Positions 8,304 through 16,586 of a DNA stretch of 64,000 nt are shown one piece after another. The stretch's first letter is position 1. The number at the start of each line of letters is the position of its first letter. The notes beneath the pieces were generated by a model that saw only the letters and a list, made by a program, of their open reading frames with translations, did no database searches and was not told the origin of the DNA. The DNA is taken from positions 109,093 through 173,092 of the forward strand of contig NZ_QEXL01000004.1 of assembly GCF_003311635.1 (NCBI RefSeq). The letters are read 5' to 3'. The position numbers were made by a program, and so were the translations under genes. The stretch comes from Novacetimonas cocois (GTDB lineage: Bacteria > Pseudomonadota > Alphaproteobacteria > Acetobacterales > Acetobacteraceae).

Positions 8304-8978
8304 TTACCCGCGCGGGGCGCGGCTGTCGGGTCGGATGGGGTAGAACCAGCAGCCGGATGCATCGCTGTCGCGCATCTGCGCCTGCGTCATGGGAACGGGG
8401 CCCAGCACGTCGCCGCCGGGGCGCCATCCCTCCGGCGTCATGACATCGCCATCCGCCGAACGCTGGAGCGCGGCGAGCAGCCGCAGCAGTTCGTCCACCG
8501 AACGCCCCACCGACATGGGATACCAGATGATCGCGCGCACGATCCCGGTCGGGTCGATGAAATAGGTGGCGCGCACCGTGGCGCTGTCATGCGCGTCGGC
8601 CGACAGCATGCCGTACGCATGCCCCACCGCCATGGACGGGTCCTCTACCACGGGAAAGGGGACCTCCACGCCGAAGCGGGCGCGAATCGCCTCCAGCCAT
8701 GCAAGGTGGGAATACAGGCTGTCCACCGACAGGCCCATCAGGGCACATCCCATGGCCTCGAACCGGGGATATTCACGCGCCAGCGCCATGAACTCGCTGG
8801 TGCAGACGGGCGTGAAATCCGCGGGGTGGGAGAAAAACAGCAGCCATTTCCCGCGGAAATCGGCCAGGCGCATTTCCCCCTGGCTAGTGCGGGCCTGAAA
8901 ATCCGGGGCCGGGTCGCCAATACGCAACGGATGCCGTGCCGTGACGTTGGAAACGGAAGAAGGAGTGCCATCGTTCAT
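8304..8978 (-). CDS. 1-Cys peroxiredoxin (Prx6/AhpC-TSA family)
   Basis: 224 residues from ATG 8978, chosen for AAAGGGG 6-7 bases upstream; an ATG at 8996 is in frame. It contains the peroxidatic motif HPADFTPVCTSEF, LLFFSHP, MGLSVDSLYSHLAWLEAI, PFPVVEDPS and the C-terminal TYFIDPTGIVRAIIWYP and GRSVDELLRLLAALQ typical of the Prx6 subfamily, which reduces hydroperoxides in the cytoplasm. The C-terminal arm ends with a WFYPIRPD-like element. It is divergent from the sulfide-oxidation pair at 9073, and the 94-bp gap holds two palindromes, so it may share their regulation. Confidence 0.9.
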   Translation of the reverse strand: MNDGTPSSVSNVTARHPLRIGDPAPDFQARTSQGEMRLADFRGKWLLFFSHPADFTPVCTSEFMALAREYPRFEAMGCALMGLSVDSLYSHLAWLEAIRARFGVEVPFPVVEDPSMAVGHAYGMLSADAHDSATVRATYFIDPTGIVRAIIWYPMSVGRSVDELLRLLAALQRSADGDVMTPEGWRPGGDVLGPVPMTQAQMRDSDASGCWFYPIRPDSRAPRG

Positions 8979-9002
8979 TGTCTGCCCCTTTTGCATCTAC
9001 TG

Positions 9003-9043
9003 CATCTTGACGCAAGATGTCCGTCAACATACATTTATTATGT
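9003..9043. promoter_or_regulatory. Two palindromes in the peroxiredoxin / sulfide-oxidation divergent promoter
   Basis: CATCTTG-ACG-CAAGATG (9003-9019) is a perfect 7-bp inverted repeat. ACATA-N7-TATGT (9027-9043) is a second, AT-rich one. Both sit in the 94-bp gap between the divergent starts at 8978 and 9073. AT-rich dyads of this sort are typical ArsR-family (BigR/SqrR-like) or MarR-family operators; no such regulator gene is adjacent. Operator function is inferred. Confidence 0.45.
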
Positions 9044-9072
9044 AATTTTTAAACTATCGTGAAGACAAGACC

Positions 9073-9996
9073 ATGTCAGATCCAGTCATCACCGCCGCCG
9101 CACATCAGGTTCTAACGGCCCTGACGTCCGACAAGGTGCCGGTCGTAAAGACTTTTTTTGACAGGGCGACCTTCACGGCGACCCACGTCGTCCATGATCC
9201 CGCCACGCGCGCGGCGGCCGTCATCGACAGCGTGATGGAATACGATCCGGCGGCGGGACGGACCGGTCACCACCTTGCGCAGGAAATCGTGGATTACGTG
9301 CGCGGCCACGACCTGAAACTGGAATGGCTGCTGGAAACGCATGTCCATGCCGACCACCTGTCGGCCGCCCCGTGGATCCAGGAACAGCTGGGTGGAAAGC
9401 TGGCGATCGGGGCGGACATCGTCCGGGTGCAGGACATTTTCGGCAAGCTGTTCAATGCCGGGACCCGCTTCGCGCGCGACGGGTCGCAGTTCGACCACCT
9501 GTTCCATGACGGGGAGACGTTCATGCTCGGCTCCATCCCCGCCATCGCGTTGCATGTGCCGGGCCATACGCCTGCCGACATGGCGTATGTCATCGGGGAT
9601 GCGGCGTTCATCGGCGATACGCTGTTCATGCCCGATTACGGCACGGCGCGCGCCGATTTCCCCGGCGGGGACGCGCGCGCGCTGTACCGTTCCATACGCC
9701 GGCTGCTGTCGCTGCCGGCGCGGACCCGGCTGTTCCTGTGCCATGATTACAAGGCGCCGGGACGCGACACGTTCGCATGGGAAACCACCGTCGGGGCGGA
9801 ACGCGAACATAACGTCCATGTCCATGACGGCGTGGGCGAGGACGAATTCGTCGCCATGCGGACGGGCCGCGACGCGACGCTGTCGATGCCCGGCCTGCTG
9901 ATGCCCTCGGTCCAGGTGAACATGCGTGGCGGCCACCTGCCGGAGGCCGAGGAAAACGGCACCCGTTATATCAAGATCCCGATTGACCGCGTGTGA
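9073..9996 (+). CDS. MBL-fold persulfide dioxygenase-like protein (ETHE1/Blh type)
   Basis: 307-residue metallo-beta-lactamase-fold protein. Metal ligands are seen in THVHADHLSA (HxHxDH), the later His of LHVPGHTPADM, Asp of IGDTLFMPDYGTARADFPGG and CHDYKAPG. The GTARADFPGGD and IGDTLF blocks are characteristic of ETHE1/Blh persulfide dioxygenases, which oxidise glutathione persulfide to sulfite. It has no rhodanese domain. It is followed 74 bp later by a sulfide:quinone oxidoreductase, an arrangement known for sulfide detoxification modules in Alphaproteobacteria. The exact substrate is inferred from family and context. Confidence 0.85.
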   Translation: MSDPVITAAAHQVLTALTSDKVPVVKTFFDRATFTATHVVHDPATRAAAVIDSVMEYDPAAGRTGHHLAQEIVDYVRGHDLKLEWLLETHVHADHLSAAPWIQEQLGGKLAIGADIVRVQDIFGKLFNAGTRFARDGSQFDHLFHDGETFMLGSIPAIALHVPGHTPADMAYVIGDAAFIGDTLFMPDYGTARADFPGGDARALYRSIRRLLSLPARTRLFLCHDYKAPGRDTFAWETTVGAEREHNVHVHDGVGEDEFVAMRTGRDATLSMPGLLMPSVQVNMRGGHLPEAEENGTRYIKIPIDRV

Positions 9997-10070
9997 TGCG
10001 CGGCCCATTCCTGCCATAACGCCAGACTAAAGATACCGCCACCCTTTCGTTATCAAGGAGATAGCCAGAC

Positions 10071-11360
10071 ATGAACGACACCCCCGCTCCCTCCGCTCCT
10101 TCCCTGACCTCCAGCGCGCGGGGCCTGACCTATGACATCGCCATCATCGGTGGCGGGGCTGCCGGCATTTCCACGGCGGCAAGCATCCTCAAGCGCAAGC
10201 CGGGCATTACCGTCGCCATTGTCGAACCGTCAGGGTCGCATTTCTATCAGCCGGGCTGGACGCTGGTGGGTGGCGGCGTCTTCAAGCAGTCGCAGACGCG
10301 GCGGTCGGAAAAGAAGCTGATCCCGGCGGGCGCGGACTGGATCCAGGCCGCCGCCACGGGGTTCGAGCCCGACAGCCACCTTGTCCACCTGTCGAACGGG
10401 TCGTCGGTGCGTTACGGCATCCTGATCGTCGCCACCGGCATCATGCTGGACTGGGACGCGGTCGAGGGCCTTTCGGAAACGCTGGGACGCAATGGCGTCA
10501 CCTCCAACTACCGCTATGACCTTGCGCCCTATACATGGCAGCTGGTCCAGACGCTGGGGCGCGGCAACGCGGTCTTTACCCAGCCGCCCATGCCCATCAA
10601 GTGCGCGGGCGCGCCGCAGAAGGCCATGTACCTGGCATGCGATGCGTGGCGACGTCGCGGCATTTCCGACAACATCGCCGTGTCATTCCATACCGCGACA
10701 CCCAGCCTGTTCGGGGTCAAGGACTATGTCCCCGCGCTGATGGAATATATCGAGCGTTACCGCATCGACCTGCAGCTGAAATCCAACCTTGTCGCCGTTG
10801 ATGGCGCGCGTCAGGTCGCCACCTTCTCCAACGTCGGGGCGGATGGCGCCACCTCCCGCAGCGAGGTGGAGTTCGCGATGCTGCATGCCGTCCCGCCGCA
10901 GCGCGCGCCAGATGTCATCCGCAACAGCCCGCTGGCGGGCAAGGACGGGTTTGTCGCGGTGGACCCCGCCACGCTGCGCCATGTCAAGTATGACGACATC
11001 TTCGCGCTGGGCGATATCGCAGGCACGTCGAACGCCAAGACGGCGGCCGCCGTGCGCAAGCAGGCCCCAATCGTGGCCGTCAATGCGCTGGCCGCGCTGG
11101 AGGGACGCCCGATGGTGGCGGACTATGACGGCTATGGCGCATGCCCGCTGACGGTGGAACGCGGCAAGATCGTGCTGGCGGAATTCGGCTATGGCGGCAA
11201 GCTGGAGCCGACCCTGCCGACATGGCTGCTCGACGGCCGTCGTCCGACGCACCTGGCATGGCTGCTGAAGGAATATGTCATGCCGCTGCTGTACTGGGAC
11301 GGGATGCTCAAGGGTCGCGAACTGATGGTCGAACCGCGCCCCCTCACCTCCAAGAGCTGA
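10071..11360 (+). CDS. Sulfide:quinone oxidoreductase-like flavoprotein (type II)
   Basis: 429 residues; AAGGAGA lies 9 bases before the ATG. The FAD Rossmann motif is IAIIGGGAAGISTAASIL. The substrate-side segments FYQPGWTLVGGG, PIKCAGAPQKAMY and YGACPLTVERGKI match the type II sulfide:quinone oxidoreductases (human SQOR-like), including the two redox cysteines in KCAGAP and GACPLT. FALGDIAGTSNAKTAAAVRKQ is the second FAD-binding block. A C-terminal amphipathic/hydrophobic segment (LKEYVMPLLYWDGMLKG) probably anchors it to the membrane. It oxidises sulfide and passes electrons to quinone; partner of the upstream persulfide dioxygenase-like gene. Confidence 0.88.
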   Translation: MNDTPAPSAPSLTSSARGLTYDIAIIGGGAAGISTAASILKRKPGITVAIVEPSGSHFYQPGWTLVGGGVFKQSQTRRSEKKLIPAGADWIQAAATGFEPDSHLVHLSNGSSVRYGILIVATGIMLDWDAVEGLSETLGRNGVTSNYRYDLAPYTWQLVQTLGRGNAVFTQPPMPIKCAGAPQKAMYLACDAWRRRGISDNIAVSFHTATPSLFGVKDYVPALMEYIERYRIDLQLKSNLVAVDGARQVATFSNVGADGATSRSEVEFAMLHAVPPQRAPDVIRNSPLAGKDGFVAVDPATLRHVKYDDIFALGDIAGTSNAKTAAAVRKQAPIVAVNALAALEGRPMVADYDGYGACPLTVERGKIVLAEFGYGGKLEPTLPTWLLDGRRPTHLAWLLKEYVMPLLYWDGMLKGRELMVEPRPLTSKS

Positions 11361-11496
11361 GCCTTCCGCAGGCCGCGCCGCTCCCCCGCGTGATGCAATA
11401 ACGGGAGCGGGCGTCCCTGCCATTGACGGACACGACGCATCATATGCCGCGACCGATGATGCATCGGACGTAAAAGCGGCGTATGAAGCGGCGGTC

Positions 11497-12084
11497 ATGA
11501 AGAAAACATCCACCCCCGCCCCCATCACCCATCATGTCGGCAGTTCCCGTCCGCTGCGCCTGTCCGATGACGTGGTCAGCCACGCCATCTATGGCGGGCC
11601 GGGCAAATGCTACCGCTATACCCTGACGCGCACATGGGACCCGGCGCGGCCCGCCGTGATGTGGCTGATGATGAACCCCTCCGTCGCGACGGAAGAAGGC
11701 GACGACCGCACGGTTGCCAAGTGCCAGCGGTACGCGCGGGCATGGGGATACGGGTCGATTTTCGTGGGCAACACCTTCGCCTACCGCTGCACCGACCAGA
11801 CCCGCCTGATGGAGGTGCCGGACCCGGTCGGGCCGGAAAATGACCACTACCTCCTCGACATGGCGCGCCGGGCCGACATGGTGATCGCGGCCTATGGATC
11901 GCCGCGCTATCCCGCCCTGCGGGAACGCGGGACGCAGGTGGTGCGCATGCTGCAGCAGGCCGGGATCGCGGTATATGTCCTGCGGCTGAGCAGTCGCGCG
12001 CGGCGGCCCGAACACCCCCTCTACCTGCCTGCCGACCTGCGGCCGACGCTGCTGCCGCCCGTCGATACGCTTACCCCGGACTGA
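11497..12084 (+). CDS. DUF1643 domain protein
   Basis: 195 residues. The block from about residue 35 (CYRYTLTRTW), VMWLMMNPSVAT, DDRTVAKCQRYARAWGYGSIFVGNTFAYRCTD and MVIAAYGS is the DUF1643 signature; the fold and activity are not established. An N-terminal 20-residue tail is variable. Stand-alone gene between sqr and the opposing dinB. Function not recognised beyond the domain. Confidence 0.8.
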   Translation: MKKTSTPAPITHHVGSSRPLRLSDDVVSHAIYGGPGKCYRYTLTRTWDPARPAVMWLMMNPSVATEEGDDRTVAKCQRYARAWGYGSIFVGNTFAYRCTDQTRLMEVPDPVGPENDHYLLDMARRADMVIAAYGSPRYPALRERGTQVVRMLQQAGIAVYVLRLSSRARRPEHPLYLPADLRPTLLPPVDTLTPD

Positions 12085-12112
12085 GTTCCGCGCCCCGCGC
12101 TGGCCCCCTGCG

Positions 12113-13198
12113 TCATTCCAGCGCAAGGGCAAGCTGGCGCGCCCCGGCCTGCGCGCGCGGGACGAGGGTGGACAGCGTGACGCCCAGCAGGCGGATGCCG
12201 CGTTCGGGCGGAATACATCCGCGCAGCAGTCCGCGCGCATGGGCATGGAGTTCCTCTGCCGAGGCCACGGCCTCCATCAGCGTGCAGGCGCGCACGATCT
12301 GCCGGAAGTCGTTGTACTTGACCTTGAGCGTCACCGTCCGGCCGGTGATGTCGCGCCGTTCGCAGCCATGCCAGACGCGCTGGCACATCTCGGAAACCGG
12401 CCCGGCCATGTCGGCCCATTCATACAGGTCGCGCTCGAACGTCCTTTCCGTGCCCAGCGACTTGCGCGGGCGATCGGGCTCCACCGGGCGATGGTCGATC
12501 CCCCGCGCGACGCCGTGATAGAAGGAGGCGACCTTTCCGAAATGCCGGGTCAGGTATGTCAGGTCCCGCGCCCGCAGGTCGCGGCCGGTATGGATGCCCA
12601 GCGCGTGCATGCGCGCCGCCGTGGCGGGACCGATGCCATGGAACTGCTCCACCCCCAGATCGGCGACGAAATCCGCCCCCTGCCCCGGCGTGATGACATG
12701 CAGGCCATCGGGCTTGCGATAGTCGGAGGCCAGCTTGGCCAGAAACTTGTTGTATGACACCCCGGCAGAGGCGGTCAGCCCGGTCTCCTCCCTGATGGCG
12801 GCGCGGATTTCATGCGCGATCCGGGTGGCCGAACCGCGCACCAGCAGCGGCCGCGTCACGTCCAGATAGGCCTCATCCAGCGAAAGCGGCTGTATCAGCA
12901 GGGTATAGCGGGCGAAAATCCGGTGAATCTGTGCCGAAACCGCCCGATACACGTCAAAGCGCGGCGGCACGAAAATCAGGTCGGGACATTTGCGGCGGGC
13001 GGTCACGGACGGCATGGCCGAACGGACACCGAACCGCCGGGCCTCGTAACTGGCGGCGGCAACCACGCCACGCTGCCGGTCGCCGCCCACGGCGACGGGA
13101 CGCCCCCGCAGGGCGGGATTGTCGCGCTGTTCCACCGAGGCATAGAAGGCATCCATGTCCACATGGATGATCCGGCGCATGTCCGGCGCCTGCGTCAT
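12113..13198 (-). CDS. dinB: DNA polymerase IV
   Basis: 361-residue Y-family translesion polymerase. Catalytic residues are in IIHVDMDAFYASVEQRDNP (Asp of VDMD) and PLSLDEAYLDVT (Asp-Glu of SLDE). The helix-hairpin-helix lies at GVEQFHGIGPATAARMHALGI, and the little-finger domain runs from about residue 235 (RKSLGTERTF). The C-terminus QLALALE resembles a beta-clamp binding peptide. ATG start; length is standard for DinB. It is convergent with DUF1643. In many Alphaproteobacteria dinB is LexA-controlled, but no SOS box was identified here. Confidence 0.92.
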   Translation of the reverse strand: MTQAPDMRRIIHVDMDAFYASVEQRDNPALRGRPVAVGGDRQRGVVAAASYEARRFGVRSAMPSVTARRKCPDLIFVPPRFDVYRAVSAQIHRIFARYTLLIQPLSLDEAYLDVTRPLLVRGSATRIAHEIRAAIREETGLTASAGVSYNKFLAKLASDYRKPDGLHVITPGQGADFVADLGVEQFHGIGPATAARMHALGIHTGRDLRARDLTYLTRHFGKVASFYHGVARGIDHRPVEPDRPRKSLGTERTFERDLYEWADMAGPVSEMCQRVWHGCERRDITGRTVTLKVKYNDFRQIVRACTLMEAVASAEELHAHARGLLRGCIPPERGIRLLGVTLSTLVPRAQAGARQLALALE

Positions 13199-13289
13199 GG
13201 ATACCCGCGACAGGCAGGCCCGTCATGGGCCGGGTGGACGCGACGCGCCGCAACCCCGGGGGGCCACGGCCACGTCACGGATCGTTCAA

Positions 13290-13409
13290 TCAGCCGTTGC
13301 ACTTCTTTTTCTTGACGAAGAAGAAGACAAGCCCGGCGATCGCCCCAAGCGCCAGGATGCCCTTAAGGCAGGGGGACTTGGACGGGCACTTCGTCGTACA
13401 TTCGGACAT
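13290..13409 (-). CDS. 39-residue Cys/Lys-rich single-pass membrane peptide
   Basis: Short frame from ATG 13409 to TGA 13290 with GAGG upstream of the start. It reads MSECTTKCPSKSPCLKG, then a hydrophobic segment (ILALGAIAGLVFFFV), then KKKKCNG. Four cysteines (4, 8, 14, 37) and a Lys-rich tail next to one transmembrane helix suggest a genuine small membrane protein with its basic C-terminus in the cytoplasm. Lies between dinB and yfdX. No family recognised. Confidence 0.55.
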   Translation of the reverse strand: MSECTTKCPSKSPCLKGILALGAIAGLVFFFVKKKKCNG

Positions 13410-13674
13410 AGGTAGAGTTCCTCAGTTCTGTCATCTTCGTTCCCAGACGGAACGAAACGCAGCCATTCTAGCGCAGGCCGCCCGATCGGGCATACCGGAT
13501 TTCACGATGCCAGCCTCCCGTTCATGCCCGAAAAATGCGTGGACACATGAAATTACCCGCCTGTCACCCTATTGACATGCGATGGGAGAGGAGCGGGGAT
13601 GCACGTGCCTACCTTATTGTTGCGAAGGTTTGCGGGTAATCATGTCATCCAAATATTTTCAGAGGGTCATGGAA
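13410..13674. other. Intergenic region upstream of yfdX
   Basis: About 265 bases between the small peptide gene and yfdX. It must contain promoters in both directions. A TTGACA hexamer occurs near 13573 on the plus strand but has no good -10 at 16-18 bases. No structured RNA or gene recognised. Confidence 0.3.
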
Positions 13675-14376
13675 ATGAAAAAAATTGGACTTCTGTCTGC
13701 CTCGCTGCTGATGCTGGGTGCCGCGACCGGCGTTGCATCGGCCACGCCGTCCAACACGCGTGCGGTCAACCGCGACTTCACCAAGCTGTCGATCGACGGC
13801 AGCCGCGCGTTCGACGACATCGCGATGGCCCGCACCGCCCTGGCCAACAATGACAGCGCCGGCGCGGCGAAGCTGCTGACCGATGCCAGCCATGCCTTTA
13901 CCCGCGCCAAGACCGACAACCGCGTGTTCATGAAGGCCGAATCGCAGCTGTCGCAGCCCAAGAAGACCCCCGCCGGCGCGCCCGCCCCGTCCGCCGCCCC
14001 CAGCACGCAGCCTGTCGCGTGGCTGCCGGTTGATGGCGAATACATCGTGACCGAGGATCTGGAGCCGACCTCCAGCAAGGGAACGGCGGTCGCAGCCGCC
14101 AACTCCAGCCTGAACAAGGGCCAGACCGCGCAGGCCAGCCAGAACCTGCAGGTCGCGGCGGTGGACGTTGACTTCGTCCTGGCCGTGGCACCGCTGCAGG
14201 CCAGCTCCGACGACGTGTACCGCGCGTCCAACCTGCTGGCGGGCAAGGACACCAAGGGCGCGGACGCGGCGCTGGCCGATGCCCAGAACGCGGTCCGTTT
14301 CGTGTCCGAGGACATGGTGGAAACCCCTGACGCCCCTGCTGGGGCCAAGGGTGGCAAGGCCGCCAAAAGCAAGTAA
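13675..14376 (+). CDS. YfdX-family periplasmic protein
   Basis: 233 residues from ATG 13675, chosen because AGAGGG lies 8 bases upstream. A clear signal peptide (MKKIGLLSASLLMLGAATGVASA) leads to a helical protein: VNRDFTKLSIDGSRAFDDI, MARTALANNDSAGAAKLLTDA, LPVDGEYIVTEDL, DVDFVLAVAPL and YRASNLLAGKDTKGADAALADA. These blocks match the YfdX family, in E. coli part of the EvgA acid-resistance regulon. An Ala/Pro-rich linker (residues about 102-118) splits the two halves, and the tail is Gly/Lys-rich. An envelope role in acid stress is plausible for an acetic acid bacterium but is inference. Confidence 0.8.
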   Translation: MKKIGLLSASLLMLGAATGVASATPSNTRAVNRDFTKLSIDGSRAFDDIAMARTALANNDSAGAAKLLTDASHAFTRAKTDNRVFMKAESQLSQPKKTPAGAPAPSAAPSTQPVAWLPVDGEYIVTEDLEPTSSKGTAVAAANSSLNKGQTAQASQNLQVAAVDVDFVLAVAPLQASSDDVYRASNLLAGKDTKGADAALADAQNAVRFVSEDMVETPDAPAGAKGGKAAKSK

Positions 14377-14548
14377 GGCAGCCCCGTTACCGGCGGTTCC
14401 GCGCCTGTCGACGCGCATGTCGAAAGGCATGGAACCGCCCCTTTACGCCCGGGTTTCCAGCCACGGTCACGTGGAATGCGGACCCGGGCGGTCAGGCCAT
14501 CATGGACCCGGCGACCCGGTCGCATGCATGTCCGCAGGAACCTGAATT

Positions 14549-15178
14549 ATGCGATTCGTCGTCATGGCGGGGATGGCCGGGATCATGACCGGCATGGCTG
14601 CCCTCTCCGCGCCTTTTGCATGGGGGGGCGACATCCATATCTGCGTGGACCGCCGCGTCATGGCGATGGATCCCGCACCCAATGCCCCGCATTTCGATTC
14701 GATCACGGTGCCCGGCGGCACGGTCTTCAATTACGCCGGCCATGCCTTCGGCCCCGCCGACGATCCGCTGGACGAGGCGCATGCCGCCCCTTACGGCAAT
14801 GGCTGGCGTGGCCTGCCACCGGGGGAGGAACAGCGCAGGCGCGCGTTGCAGATGGAAGATATCGGGGGCGACAAGGGATATCACCGCCCCGAAGCCGCCG
14901 TTATGACCAGTGCCCCCGCCGTGCTGACCGCCGCCCGTCCCTGCGCCACCGTCACCGCGCAGGCTGTCCTTTCGGCCGACTGGACATGGACCGCCGATCA
15001 CATCCCGGCCGATCCCCATGTCTATTTCCAGGCCTATGGCAGCGTGCAGGGCACGCACTTCGACCCGACATTCGCCACGGATCCGGACCTGTTCCAGTGG
15101 ATTGCGGCGCATGGGGGGCTGAACGGTATCGTGACATCCGATATCGAACAGTCCATCACCCTTCATTCGGACGACTGA
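14549..15178 (+). CDS. Exported protein of unknown function
   Basis: 209 residues with a signal peptide (MRFVVMAGMAGIMTGMAALSAPFAWGG) and AGGAA 8 bases before the ATG. The mature part has two cysteines (HICVDRR and RPCATVTAQ) that could form a disulfide, and DWTWTADHIPADPHVYFQAYG. No domain recognised. GC3-rich codon use supports that it is a real gene. Lies alone between yfdX and a small zinc-ribbon-like gene. Confidence 0.65.
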   Translation: MRFVVMAGMAGIMTGMAALSAPFAWGGDIHICVDRRVMAMDPAPNAPHFDSITVPGGTVFNYAGHAFGPADDPLDEAHAAPYGNGWRGLPPGEEQRRRALQMEDIGGDKGYHRPEAAVMTSAPAVLTAARPCATVTAQAVLSADWTWTADHIPADPHVYFQAYGSVQGTHFDPTFATDPDLFQWIAAHGGLNGIVTSDIEQSITLHSDD

Positions 15179-15377
15179 TTTTCCCGACTGATTTACCCGG
15201 CAGATCTTTCCTGCCGGTCCCCGCGTCCGATCCCTGATCCGCACAACCGCGCCGGTCATGCGGATGGCCGCAGGGACGCATAATCGTCATGGCGACAAAC
15301 CGTTATTCTTCTGGCACATTCACATCCAGTCACGCCCCTGTCGGCAGGGTGTCCCCGTTTTCGCCAGGACGTAACGC

Positions 15378-15626
15378 ATGGAGATCCGAATGGCGCTGTA
15401 CCAGTCTTCGCAGTTCATAACGGCATGGACCGACCCGGAATTCGACCGGCTGCACCATCCCCGTACTCCTGCGCCACATTCGGGTATCTACCGCTGCGTC
15501 GGCTGCGGGTTCGAAATCGCCGCAAGCGAAGGGCAGCTCCTGCCGCCCATCCATGCCCATCCCCACCGCCTTGGCACGCAGGAAGTGTGGCAGATGATCG
15601 TCTATGCCGACCATCGCCTGAAATAG
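15378..15626 (+). CDS. Small protein with a zinc-knuckle-like CxxC...HxHxH segment
   Basis: 82 residues. YRCVGCGFEIAASEG provides a CxxC pair, and PPIHAHPHRLG provides closely spaced histidines 20 residues later, so a single zinc site is possible. Preceded by AGGA 8-10 bases before ATG 15378. No family name recognised. Codon bias fits the genome. An adjacent tandem gene is not seen; it ends 62 bases before the convergent lipoprotein gene. Confidence 0.6.
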   Translation: MEIRMALYQSSQFITAWTDPEFDRLHHPRTPAPHSGIYRCVGCGFEIAASEGQLLPPIHAHPHRLGTQEVWQMIVYADHRLK

Positions 15627-15688
15627 GTCCCGGCCGCCGCCGTCCCCGGAGGAAAGACACGCGGCAAGAGGGCATCGTCAGGCGCGGC

Positions 15689-16138
15689 TTACCACCAGCC
15701 ACCGCCCCAGCCCGGACCCCAGCCCGGTCCACCGCCCCAGCCCCACATGCCCCAGTTCCACGAGGCATCTTCATACATGTCCGCGGTCATCTGCTGCTGA
15801 TCCGCAAGGTTCTGCGCCTGCACATAGGACTGGTACCGGCCATAGGCGGCCTGGTTGCCAACATAGATGCAGTTACAGACCTTGGGGTCAGAGTAGATAT
15901 AGAGAACATGATCGCCGAACGGCTTCTGAAGGAAACGGTTCGGCGGCAGCTTCTGCAACATCTCCTGACGCTGCGGCGTATTCGCGGGACGCGCGACAAA
16001 CCCTGCCGCCGCGAGGCTGTTCTCGCGGTCGGCGATCTGGTCACGCACGCTTTCACACCCGGCAAGCGAGAGGCAGGCCATGGTCACGAATGCCGGAAAC
16101 GCCCATAGAATCCGATTCGTCCTGATCTTGGTTTTCAT
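15689..16138 (-). CDS. Predicted lipoprotein with Trp/Gly-rich C-terminus
   Basis: 149 residues from ATG 16138; the upstream in-frame extension lacks signal-like sequence and is probably not translated. Lipobox LSLAGC follows a hydrophobic segment (ILWAFPAFVTMACLSLAGC). The middle (VLYIYSDPKVCNCIYVGNQAAYGRY) has a CxC, and the tail is a WGWGGGPGWGPGWGGG repeat-like low-complexity stretch. Such tails occur in small alphaproteobacterial outer-membrane lipoproteins. Function not recognised. Confidence 0.65.
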   Translation of the reverse strand: MKTKIRTNRILWAFPAFVTMACLSLAGCESVRDQIADRENSLAAAGFVARPANTPQRQEMLQKLPPNRFLQKPFGDHVLYIYSDPKVCNCIYVGNQAAYGRYQSYVQAQNLADQQQMTADMYEDASWNWGMWGWGGGPGWGPGWGGGWW

Positions 16139-16299
16139 CCAGATACCCCTTGTTCCATTCCGTTCATATTCCCGATCCCCGACGCTGGCAAAGGCGAACG
16201 GAATGCCGTGCGGGACATGACGCACGATTCATCCGACGAAAATATCACGTTCCCCACGCGTTACGATATTCCCCCCTGATGTGCCGGCCCGCAGTGATA

Positions 16300-16440
16300 C
16301 ATTATTTTTCATGGACTTTGATTTATCTCATGTCCGGTGGACGAATTCCCATGCGATACCAGAAGGGCGATGGGGGCATCGCATATCGAATCATCACTTT
16401 AAACTTTGGCGGGGCCACATTGTTGGCTCCGCCTTTTTTT
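16300..16440 (+). ncRNA. Candidate structured small RNA ending at a strong terminator
   Basis: Between two gene ends there is a plus-strand terminator with no coding gene in front of it. Upstream of it, CGATA (16354-16358) pairs with TATCG (16384-16388) around an inner hairpin GCGATG/CATCGC (16367-16382). AT-rich sequence at 16300-16330 could hold a promoter. A short transcript of about 100-140 nt is therefore likely. No Rfam family was recognised by eye, so this stays a candidate. Confidence 0.35.
16408..16440 (+). terminator. Rho-independent terminator (plus strand)
   Basis: GGCGGGGCC (16408-16416), 8-base loop, GGCTCCGCC (16425-16433), then seven T. One G-T wobble in the stem. It faces right and ends the candidate small RNA transcript. 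Confidence 0.75.
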
Positions 16441-16489
16441 CACTTTTGCGACATTTCAGGCCGCATGCGCCCGAACGGCGCGGCCATTG

Positions 16490-16526
16490 AAAAACCCGCC
16501 ACGAGGCAACTCATGGCGGGTTTTTT
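16490..16526 (-). terminator. Bidirectional rho-independent terminator downstream of ctrA
   Basis: AAAAACCCGCC (16490-16500), 14-base loop, GGCGGGTTTTTT (16515-16526). The A-run on one side and T-run on the other let it work in both directions; it lies 61 bases after the ctrA stop. Confidence 0.8.
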
Positions 16527-16586
16527 CGTTGCATATCGCCCGACAGCATGGGGGCATTGCTGTCGGGCGATACGGAAAGGATGTCG

